Below are positions 1 through 5,015 of a stretch of 5,015 nucleotides of DNA, one piece after another. Origin of the DNA: Candidatus Nomurabacteria bacterium (GTDB lineage Bacteria; Patescibacteriota; Saccharimonadia; Saccharimonadales; Saccharimonadaceae); NCBI GenBank assembly GCA_031287975.1, contig JAITSF010000069.1, forward strand, positions 1 through 5,015. Reading direction: 5' to 3'. The notes below the pieces were generated by a model. The model saw nothing but the letters and a program-made list of their open reading frames with translations. It was not told the DNA's origin and ran no database searches. Every line of letters begins with the position of its first letter. Positions within the stretch are counted from its first letter, which is position 1. A program made the position numbers and the translations under genes.

Positions 1-612
1 AGGGTGTCAGCTTCGTCATTGCGAGCGCAGCCAAGTAACTCAGTCAAAATCATCACGGCGCATCATCAGGACGATTTAGTGGAGACGATTTTAATGAATC
101 TAATCCGCGGTACTGGTTGGCGCGGTTTAGTGCCGATGTCGGCGGCGGACATTGTGCGGCCGCTGCTGGATTATTCCAAAGCCGAGTTGGTTAGCTACGC
201 TATCAAAAACAAACTACAATGGGTCGAAGACGCCACCAATTATTCCGCTAAATATTTTCGCAACCGAGTGCGTAGCGCCGTCGCCACGCTTCCACCGGAT
301 TTTCGCCGCCAGATTTTAGAGTTAAACCAAAATCAAACAATTTTGCGTACCGAAATCGAACAAATCCTTATTGCGAATGATTTGCAATTAGCCGGCGCGG
401 AAAATTTCTTGATTGAGGATTTGCTAGGGCTGCCGGAAAACGTAGCAGCGGAAGTTTTACGAGCTATCACTCATAAAATGTTGACAACGCCGCAACTTAA
501 ACGACTAAAAAACCAACTAAAAACCGCCAAATCGGGCGATATTATCGAAGCCGGTGGGAACTTGCGACTGGGAATTTACCAAGGTCGCGCCACTGTTTCA
601 AGTTTAAGCTAG
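1..612 (+). CDS. tilS: tRNA(Ile)-lysidine synthetase, 3' part (5' end outside window)
   Basis: TilS uses ATP and lysine to convert C34 of the CAU-anticodon tRNA-Ile to lysidine, so that the tRNA reads AUA; it acts in the cytoplasm. The reading frame is open from base 1, so the gene continues upstream, and the N-terminal SGGxDS ATP-binding loop is not in the window. Counting from the first codon, the visible parts are the HHQDD motif at about 21-25 followed by ET and LIRGTGWRGL (family signature), RPLL at 53-56, the D-x-(S/T)-N segment at 77-80 and RNRVR at 87-91. A helical region and a short substrate-binding tail end at residue 202. The protein stops soon after this, so the extra C-terminal domain of long TilS proteins such as the E. 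coli one appears absent. The GTG at position 4 is not a credible start because the catalytic N-terminus must precede it. The stop TAG overlaps the stop of the convergent gpmA. Residues 5-14 look unlike a normal TilS helix (see the repeat entry). Confidence 0.93.
   Translation, partial: RVSASSLRAQPSNSVKIITAHHQDDLVETILMNLIRGTGWRGLVPMSAADIVRPLLDYSKAELVSYAIKNKLQWVEDATNYSAKYFRNRVRSAVATLPPDFRRQILELNQNQTILRTEIEQILIANDLQLAGAENFLIEDLLGLPENVAAEVLRAITHKMLTTPQLKRLKNQLKTAKSGDIIEAGGNLRLGIYQGRATVSSLS
12..42 (+). repeat. Possible short dispersed-repeat sequence read in frame within tilS
   Basis: Bases 14-31 (CGTCATTGCGAGCGCAGC), continuing more loosely to about 41, resemble a short, often palindromic repeat found in many bacterial genomes with a core like GTCATTGCGAGCGAAGCGAAGCAATC. 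I recall this from general familiarity and have not searched for it. In the tilS frame it encodes SLRAQPSNS, close to the SLRAKRSNL-type peptides that such repeats produce. It lies directly before the conserved ITAHHQDD segment, where TilS normally has a helix of the RYxFLxxxA type. Only one arm is visible; the window edge cuts off anything upstream, and I found no matching inverted arm elsewhere in the window. It could also be chance resemblance in a divergent linker. Confidence 0.4.
609..612. other. CTAG palindrome providing stop codons for both convergent genes
   Basis: On the plus strand TAG at 610-612 ends tilS. On the minus strand TAG, the complement of 609-611, ends gpmA. The two genes thus overlap by four bases tail to tail. 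There is no space for, and no sign of, an intrinsic terminator between them, so each transcript probably runs antisense into the other gene. Confidence 0.9.
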
Positions 613-1247
613 TAGCGATGAGTTTTGTCGGTTTTAATGCGGCGAATAGCGACGCGCTTGGCGCGACCGTTAGATTTGACTTCGTAAACCCGGACTTTGT
701 CAAAATCCATTTCGGTGTATTTGATGGCTTCGTGAGAAATATTTTCGAGGAATTTCCGCAACGCGCGGTTGGAATTGCCGTGCGCCACGATTAAAATATT
801 CTTGCCATTCAGAAGCTGAGGCAGGACAATTTCCCGATACCACGGCACTACGCGCTCGTAAACATCCTTTAGAGTTTCGCCGTTCGGCACTGGCACGTCC
901 CAGCCGCGCCGGATATCGTTAAAAGCCCGCAGTCCGATAGTCGCGCGCACTTTCCACTTGTCGCGACCGGCTAAATCGCCATAATCGCGCTCGTCGATTG
1001 CGCCGGTTTTTTTAATTTTGGCTTTGGTTTTGCCGTAGCTTTTGAGGATTTCATTAAGAGTTTGGCGCGTGCGTTTGAGCTGGGAAATGTAAATTATGTC
1101 AAAGGCGATATCTTTCAAAAGCCCGCCGATTTTATAAGCGTCGGCGCGACCTTTGGCGGTTAAGCTGACATTGCGAATACCCGACCAAACGCCTTTTTGG
1201 TTGTCGGTACTCTCAGAGTGTCGTACTAAAACTAATCGTCCGTTCAT
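609..1247 (-). CDS. gpmA: 2,3-bisphosphoglycerate-dependent phosphoglycerate mutase, short form
   Basis: This cytoplasmic enzyme interconverts 3-phosphoglycerate and 2-phosphoglycerate in lower glycolysis through a phosphohistidine intermediate. The 212-residue protein has the histidine phosphatase fold. It shows LVLVRH with catalytic His10, Asn16, the S22-G23 phosphate-contact pair, LKR with Arg59, the acid/base Glu86 followed by YG at 89-90, Lys97, the paired arginines R113-R114, and AHGNS with the second catalytic His156. The paired arginines, Lys97 and the downstream ETLKDVYERV segment favour a true mutase over a generic phosphatase. RHS replaces the usual RHG. Compared with E. coli GpmA (250 residues) it lacks about 25 residues between WDVP and ETLKD and most of the C-terminal tail. 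The ATG at 1247-1245 is fixed by an in-frame TGA five codons upstream; no Shine-Dalgarno precedes it. The gene converges on tilS and diverges from ftsH. Confidence 0.9.
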   Translation of the reverse strand: MNGRLVLVRHSESTDNQKGVWSGIRNVSLTAKGRADAYKIGGLLKDIAFDIIYISQLKRTRQTLNEILKSYGKTKAKIKKTGAIDERDYGDLAGRDKWKVRATIGLRAFNDIRRGWDVPVPNGETLKDVYERVVPWYREIVLPQLLNGKNILIVAHGNSNRALRKFLENISHEAIKYTEMDFDKVRVYEVKSNGRAKRVAIRRIKTDKTHRY

Positions 1248-1253
1248 GTTAAA

Positions 1254-1262
1254 ATTATATCA
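1254..1262 (-). promoter_or_regulatory. Extended -10 promoter of gpmA, predicted leaderless
   Basis: Read on the minus strand, the bases are TGATATAAT: a perfect TATAAT hexamer (1259-1254) with the TG of an extended -10. Six bases (TTTAAC) then separate it from the ATG. If the hexamer occupies -12 to -7, the +1 position is the A of the start codon, so the mRNA would have no leader. There is no Shine-Dalgarno. A weak -35 candidate, TTCAAT (1282-1277), lies 17 bases upstream. The sequence is directly visible; leaderless transcription is inferred. Confidence 0.7.
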
Positions 1263-1271
1263 CGCTAGTGC

Positions 1272-1300
1272 TAGAAATTGAATAAATTTTTTGCTAAAAT
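1272..1300 (+). promoter_or_regulatory. Probable ftsH-murJ promoter
   Basis: The -10 candidate TAAAAT (1295-1300) is preceded by TG at 1292-1293, giving an extended -10. A 17-base spacer separates it from TAGAAA (1272-1277), which matches the TTGACA consensus at four of six positions. Transcription would start near 1307, leaving a leader of about 20 bases that contains the ftsH ribosome binding site. A weaker alternative pairs TTGAAT (1278-1283) with TATAGA (1302-1307). The -35 region overlaps the weak -35 candidate of the divergent gpmA promoter. Confidence 0.45.
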
Positions 1301-1315
1301 CTATAGATAAGTAAT

Positions 1316-1323
1316 AGAAAGGA
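1316..1323 (+). promoter_or_regulatory. Ribosome binding site of ftsH
   Basis: AGAAAGGA contains AAAGGA, complementary to the 3' end of 16S rRNA, and ends 5 bases before the GTG at 1329. This spacing selects GTG as the start. An in-frame TAA at 1308-1310 excludes a more upstream start, and the next in-frame ATG (codon 48) would remove the first membrane helix. It is the only clear Shine-Dalgarno in front of a gene in this window. Confidence 0.8.
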
Positions 1324-1328
1324 AATTT

Positions 1329-3230
1329 GTGAAGGTAAATCAGTCTGAGCCGCCTAAAAAAGCGGCGCCGAATAATAAGAAAAATGATAGCAAGAAGCCG
1401 AGCAACCTGACTCGGACGGTAGTGTTTTGGGCGATTATTGGAGCGGTGTTCTTGCTCGCGACCCAAACTATGACACCATTTGATAATAAAAAGTTGGATG
1501 ATATCTCGTATTCCGACTTGAAATGGGCGGTCGACCACGATGAAGTTAGCCAGATTGTCGAACAAGGCAGTGTTCTGAAAATTACCATGACCGGCGAGGA
1601 TAACGCCACTAGAATTTCGCGTTTGCCGGCGGCGGAGCTGAGCGAGAGTCAGAAAATCGACATGACAAAAGTCAAGTATGAATCCAAAGAACCGGATCAA
1701 ACGTCGGAAATTCTGTGGTCGGTGGCGTCGATTTTGTTGCCGGCGTTGCTGTTGGTCGGGTTGTTTATGTATATGATGCGCGGTGTCCAAAGTCAAAATA
1801 ATCAGTCAATGGGTTTTGGCAAGTCCAAAGCTAAGCTGTTCGGGCCGGACAAAAAGAAAGCTAAATTTAGCGAAATTGCCGGCAATATCGAGGCTAAGGA
1901 AGATTTGTTTGAGGTGGTGGATTTTCTAAAGCACCCCAAAAAGTTTGCCGAAGTTGGGGCGAAGATCCCTAAAGGTGTGCTGTTGGTCGGTCCGCCGGGG
2001 ACCGGCAAGACTTTGCTGGCGCGGGCGGTGGCCGGCGAGGCCAACGTGCCGTTTTTCTCGATTTCCGGTTCGGAATTTGTGGAAATGTTTGTCGGTGTGG
2101 GCGCCAGCCGGGTACGCGATTTGTTTGAAAAAGCCAAGAAAAACGCACCCTGTATCATTTTCATTGACGAAATTGATGCGGTCGGTCGGCGGCGCGGCAG
2201 CGGTATGGGCGGCGGGCATGATGAACGCGAACAAACCCTCAACCAGATTTTGGTGGAAATGGACGGTTTCGAAGACAAGCAAAGTGTGATTGTGCTGGCC
2301 GCTACTAACCGTGCCGATGTGTTGGATCCAGCGCTGCTGCGGCCTGGTCGGTTTGATCGGCGAGTTAATATCATTTTGCCAGAGCGCAAAGATCGGCTGG
2401 AAATATTAAAAGTGCATTTTAAGGACAAACCGATCGACGAGTCGGTCGATCTGGACGCGCTGGCGGCCAAAACCGCTGGTTCAAGCGGGGCTGATTTGGC
2501 AAATATCGCTAACGAATCGGCGATTGTGGCGGCGCGACATGACCGCAAAATTATCATCGGCGACGACGTTACGGCAGCTTTCGAAAAAGTCATGATCGGA
2601 CCGGAACGCAAAAACAAAGTTATGAGTGAAAAAGACAAAAAGCTGACTGCCTATCACGAAGCCGGACACGCGGTGGTCGGACATGTCTTGCCAGATTCTG
2701 ACCCAGTTCATAAAGTAACAATTATTCCGCGCGGTGGCACTGGCGGCGTAACTTGGTTTTTGCCGCCGGAAGATAGAGCTTTCACGTCGATTGTGGAATT
2801 TAAGGACATTTTGGCGCGGGCTATGGGCGGGCGAATTGCCGAAGAAGTAGTTTTCGGACGCGAAAATGTTACGACAGGCGCTAGCAGCGACTTGCGGCAC
2901 GCCACCCAAATCGCCCACGACATGGTTACTCAAGAAGGTATGGGCGACAAATTACGCGACCGAGCTTATCTAGACGGCGAAGATGGGTTAGTCTTCGATC
3001 GTATGACACACAGCCGGTCGTACTCGGAAAAAGCCGCCGAAGAAATTGACCAAGAAATCAGCGGATTGTTGGCGGAAGCCACTAAACGCGCCCGCGAAGT
3101 CCTGCGAGCCAACCGTGCGGCGCTAGACATTTTGGCGGACGAACTGCTAGAAAAAGAAACTCTTGATGACGAAGAAGTTGCCAAATTATTGAAAGGAACT
3201 AAACTGCCGGCCGCAGCGAAACTTTACTAA
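1329..3230 (+). CDS. ftsH: ATP-dependent zinc metalloprotease FtsH
   Basis: FtsH is a membrane-anchored hexameric AAA+ protease that pulls out and degrades misfolded membrane proteins and some regulatory proteins. The 633-residue product has a lysine-rich cytoplasmic N-terminus (1-28), TM1 at about 29-47, an extracytoplasmic domain at 50-125 and TM2 at about 128-150. The AAA+ module has Walker A GPPGTGKT (221-228), a pore loop MFVGVG with Phe254, Walker B ending in D280-E281, sensor Asn327, and the second region of homology RPGRFDR with arginine fingers R338 and R341. The protease domain carries HEAGH (His443, Glu444, His447) and a likely third zinc ligand, Asp521, in TTGASSD. All catalytic residues are present, so it should be active. 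The C-terminus is short and ends just after the usual ETLDDEEV segment. The start is GTG with a strong Shine-Dalgarno. murJ follows 2 bases after the TAA, which indicates one operon. Large minus-strand open frames inside this gene are composition shadows. Confidence 0.98.
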   Translation: MKVNQSEPPKKAAPNNKKNDSKKPSNLTRTVVFWAIIGAVFLLATQTMTPFDNKKLDDISYSDLKWAVDHDEVSQIVEQGSVLKITMTGEDNATRISRLPAAELSESQKIDMTKVKYESKEPDQTSEILWSVASILLPALLLVGLFMYMMRGVQSQNNQSMGFGKSKAKLFGPDKKKAKFSEIAGNIEAKEDLFEVVDFLKHPKKFAEVGAKIPKGVLLVGPPGTGKTLLARAVAGEANVPFFSISGSEFVEMFVGVGASRVRDLFEKAKKNAPCIIFIDEIDAVGRRRGSGMGGGHDEREQTLNQILVEMDGFEDKQSVIVLAATNRADVLDPALLRPGRFDRRVNIILPERKDRLEILKVHFKDKPIDESVDLDALAAKTAGSSGADLANIANESAIVAARHDRKIIIGDDVTAAFEKVMIGPERKNKVMSEKDKKLTAYHEAGHAVVGHVLPDSDPVHKVTIIPRGGTGGVTWFLPPEDRAFTSIVEFKDILARAMGGRIAEEVVFGRENVTTGASSDLRHATQIAHDMVTQEGMGDKLRDRAYLDGEDGLVFDRMTHSRSYSEKAAEEIDQEISGLLAEATKRAREVLRANRAALDILADELLEKETLDDEEVAKLLKGTKLPAAAKLY

Positions 3231-3232
3231 AA

Positions 3233-4888
3233 ATGGAAAACGCCAAACCGAAAAGCCGCGTCCAAAAAGCTATCAACCGCGCCAACGAGCGCTTGAATAT
3301 CAAGTGGGCGGCGGCGATTTTGGCGACTTCGACGTTACTGTCGGCGCTGTTGGGGCTGTATCGCGACCGGCTGCTTAACTCGATGTATTTCGACACTTAC
3401 AAAGTCGGTATTGACGCTTACACGGTGGCATTCACGATTCCGGATTTTATGTTTTTTGTACTGGTTTCGGGTGCGCTCAGCGTGTCGTTTATTCCGGTTT
3501 TTAATCAACGTTTAGCCAAAGGCAACAAAGAATCGGCTTGGCAACTGTCGAGTTCGATGATAAATTTTTTGGCGTTGGCGACACTTGGCGCTTCGATTTT
3601 GATAATGGTTTTTGCGCCATTGCTGGTGCAATATGTGGTTGGGCCTGGTCTAAACGAACAAGGTCAAGCACTGGCGACTTCGATGATGCGAGTTATCGCT
3701 GTCAATCCATTTATTTTTTCGATTACCACCGTGATTGCCTCGATTCAACAAGCCGTCGGGCGGTTTGTGTTTTTCGCGCTCAGTCCGATGATTTATAACA
3801 TCGGCATTATTTTTGGCGCGGTGGTTTTGACTAACAAAATCGAGTGGCTGGGTTGGCAGGGCGGCATTATGGGTGTAGCGTTAGGTGTGGTAATCGGTGC
3901 GGTGCTGCAGCTGATTGTTAGTTCGCTGGGGCTAATTGGTCTGAAATTTGACTACCGATTCAAAATTTTCAAGAAAAATCTCGGTTTTCGCAAAGTGTTG
4001 CGCTTGCTGCCGGCGCGTTCCATGGATCAAGGTTTAGATTACGTCAGCTCGATCGTCGACACTAACCTCGCCAGCCGTATGGCGGAAGGTACGGTGCGGG
4101 CTTATCAACAAGCTTCGACTCTCTCGGCTATGCCGGTAAACTTGGTTGGTGTGGCGATTTCTACAGCAGCCTTTCCGGAAATGACCGAACGCTTGAGTCA
4201 AGGTCGACCAGATTTATTTTGCAAAGAGCTTCGCAAAGTTATCCAAGTTATCGTTTGGCTGGCGTTGCCGATTGCTGTCATAATGTTCCTGTCGCGTGGC
4301 TATATAGTGTCGATAATCAAAGTCGGCGGCGACAGCCTGATCGCCGGAATTTTCGGAATTTTAGCGATAACAATTTTACTACGCAGTGTCTTTCACATCG
4401 CCAGCCGCAGTTTCTACGCCCAGCAAGACACCAAAACCCCAATGCTAATTTCAGTTTGTTCGATAGTGGTGGCAATAGCTTTTGCTTTGTGGTTTACTTT
4501 TGGGCTACGTATGGGAGCGTACGGTTTGGCGTGGGCGCAAGTTATTTGGGCGGCGCTAGAAATCGCCACCTTGTTTGTAATGATGAACCTTCGCATGCCG
4601 AAATTATTCAACCGCCAATTCGGTGTCACAATTCTCAAAATGATAGTCGCCGCCGCAATTATGAGTATTGAAACTTACATTATGGTTTCAATTGTGGGAC
4701 TACGTTTTGACGATCAAAATATCCTCATGGTCGTGCCGCAACTGCTGCTGATCGGCGGCATCAGTGCCGTAGTCTATCTAATCGTATCCTATCTTCTCAA
4801 ACTCGAAGAAGCCATGCCAGTGATCTCTAAAATCTCTAAATTCTTCCTGCCTAAGCCGAAAGTTACACCACCGCCATCACAAGAATAA
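3233..4888 (+). CDS. murJ: Lipid II flippase MurJ (MviN family)
   Basis: MurJ moves the peptidoglycan precursor lipid II from the inner to the outer face of the cytoplasmic membrane. The 551-residue protein belongs to the MOP exporter superfamily. A basic N-terminus (1-24) is followed by about 14 predicted helices, roughly at 25-42, 62-90, 107-131, 151-173, 176-200, 209-238, 258-281, 300-315, 335-354, 366-390, 402-422, 430-451, 464-488 and 498-523, then a proline-rich cytoplasmic tail. Family signatures include LLGLYRD (39-45), DAYTVAFTIPD (61-71), SGALSVSFIP (79-88) and VGVAISTAAFPEM (305-317). By hand alignment only the arginine matching E. coli R24 (here R44) is kept; the positions of R18, R52 and R270 hold other residues. 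The ATG lies 2 bases after the ftsH stop with no nearby Shine-Dalgarno, suggesting translational coupling. The annotation is secure at family level; flippase activity is inferred from the family. Confidence 0.93.
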   Translation: MENAKPKSRVQKAINRANERLNIKWAAAILATSTLLSALLGLYRDRLLNSMYFDTYKVGIDAYTVAFTIPDFMFFVLVSGALSVSFIPVFNQRLAKGNKESAWQLSSSMINFLALATLGASILIMVFAPLLVQYVVGPGLNEQGQALATSMMRVIAVNPFIFSITTVIASIQQAVGRFVFFALSPMIYNIGIIFGAVVLTNKIEWLGWQGGIMGVALGVVIGAVLQLIVSSLGLIGLKFDYRFKIFKKNLGFRKVLRLLPARSMDQGLDYVSSIVDTNLASRMAEGTVRAYQQASTLSAMPVNLVGVAISTAAFPEMTERLSQGRPDLFCKELRKVIQVIVWLALPIAVIMFLSRGYIVSIIKVGGDSLIAGIFGILAITILLRSVFHIASRSFYAQQDTKTPMLISVCSIVVAIAFALWFTFGLRMGAYGLAWAQVIWAALEIATLFVMMNLRMPKLFNRQFGVTILKMIVAAAIMSIETYIMVSIVGLRFDDQNILMVVPQLLLIGGISAVVYLIVSYLLKLEEAMPVISKISKFFLPKPKVTPPPSQE

Positions 4889-4890
4889 TT

Positions 4891-4899
4891 TGATATAAT
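4891..4899 (+). promoter_or_regulatory. Extended -10 promoter of lepA, predicted leaderless
   Basis: TGATATAAT contains a perfect TATAAT (4894-4899) and an extended -10 TG. It is identical to the gpmA element and sits at the same distance, 6 bases (ATTTTT), from the ATG. The predicted transcription start is therefore the A of the start codon at 4906. No recognisable -35 is present at the expected place (4871-4876 is CCGCCA), so recognition would rest on the extended -10. The element lies in the 17-base gap after murJ. Confidence 0.7.
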
Positions 4900-4905
4900 A
4901 TTTTT

Positions 4906-5015
4906 ATGAATAATATTCGCAATTTTTGCATCATCGCCCACATCGATCACGGCAAGTCAACTTTGGCGGATCGGATGTTGGAAATAACTGAAACGGTCGA
5001 CAGTAGGGAAATGCG
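4906..5015 (+). CDS. lepA: Elongation factor 4 (LepA), 5' part (3' end outside window)
   Basis: LepA/EF4 is a ribosome-associated translational GTPase related to EF-G, implicated in back-translocation and in 30S subunit assembly. Thirty-six complete codons are visible. [16 protein letters not shown] (residues 4-19) contains the G1 nucleotide-binding loop AHIDHGKS (11-18). It is followed by LADRMLE and a VDSREM segment typical of LepA just before switch I. The AHIDHGKST form separates it from TypA/BipA (AHVDHGKTT) and EF-Tu. An in-frame TGA at 4891-4893 and the LepA-like N-terminus fix the ATG at 4906. There is no Shine-Dalgarno; the gene appears to use its own leaderless promoter but may also be read through from ftsH-murJ, since no terminator is seen between murJ and lepA. 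The rest of the protein lies outside the window. Confidence 0.95.
   Translation, partial: MNNIRNFCIIAHIDHGKSTLADRMLEITETVDSREM

Noticed and set aside
4..6. GTG as a start codon for tilS
   Set aside because: The frame is open to the window edge and the ATP-binding loop essential to TilS would have to lie upstream, so this is an internal valine codon.
653..665. CGCGC-TTG-GCGCG hairpin near the gpmA 3' end
   Set aside because: The stem is only five pairs with a 3-base loop, no T-run follows on either strand, and it lies inside the gpmA coding sequence, so it is not a credible terminator.
1260..1796. Minus-strand open frame of 178 codons
   Set aside because: It is antisense to the ftsH N-terminus and its product is rich in Arg, Gln and His without any recognisable domain. 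It would also run through the divergent promoter region.
1802..2638. Minus-strand open frame of 278 codons
   Set aside because: It lies wholly inside the conserved AAA+ region of ftsH, is serine/arginine-rich and low in complexity, and matches no family; it is a composition shadow.
4219..4671. Plus-strand open frame of 150 codons within murJ
   Set aside because: It is a shifted frame inside a clear MurJ coding sequence that continues uninterrupted through it; the translated sequence has no domain-like features.
4870..4905. Terminator between murJ and lepA
   Set aside because: The gap is 17 bases, has no inverted repeat, and its T-run belongs to the spacer between the -10 element and the start codon.

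Overview
This window is ordinary bacterial core-genome DNA, densely packed and almost free of gaps. The largest gene-free stretch is 81 bases (1248-1328). It holds five genes. Two are cut by the window edges: the 3' part of tilS (tRNA-Ile lysidine synthetase) on the left and the first 36 codons of lepA (elongation factor 4) on the right. Between them lie a complete gpmA-type phosphoglycerate mutase on the minus strand, a complete ftsH (membrane AAA+ zinc protease) and a complete murJ/mviN (lipid II flippase). I see no mobile element, CRISPR array, RNA gene or undescribed multi-gene system.

Organism: the protein styles suggest a small-genome member of the Candidate Phyla Radiation (Patescibacteria), possibly Saccharibacteria. 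The supporting points are a compact MurJ lacking several canonical arginines, a short FtsH tail, a short TilS, a short phosphoglycerate mutase and very tight spacing. This is inference from sequence style; no marker in the window proves it. All four visible stop codons are TAG or TAA, and every ORF reads through under the standard code. There is therefore no sign of UGA recoding.

Layout: tilS (+, 1-612) and gpmA (-, 609-1247) converge and share one palindromic CTAG that supplies both stop codons. gpmA and ftsH (+, 1329-3230) diverge from an 81-base region that carries a promoter for each. ftsH starts at GTG behind a good Shine-Dalgarno sequence. murJ (+, 3233-4888) begins 2 bases after the ftsH stop and has no ribosome binding site of its own, so it is probably translationally coupled to ftsH. 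lepA (+, from 4906) follows after 17 bases that consist almost wholly of a promoter -10 element.

The most interesting pattern is regulatory. gpmA and lepA, on opposite strands, are each preceded by the identical 9-mer TGATATAAT (an extended -10) exactly 6 bases before the ATG. That geometry puts the predicted transcription start on the A of the start codon, so both mRNAs are predicted to be leaderless. ftsH, between them, has a conventional leader with a Shine-Dalgarno sequence. A second item is a stretch inside tilS, just before its HHxDD motif, that resembles a widespread short dispersed repeat (GTCATTGCGAGCG-type) read in frame.

Functionally the genes cover tRNA modification, lower glycolysis, membrane protein quality control, cell wall precursor export and translation. 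They are neighbours through genome compaction and do not form one pathway.
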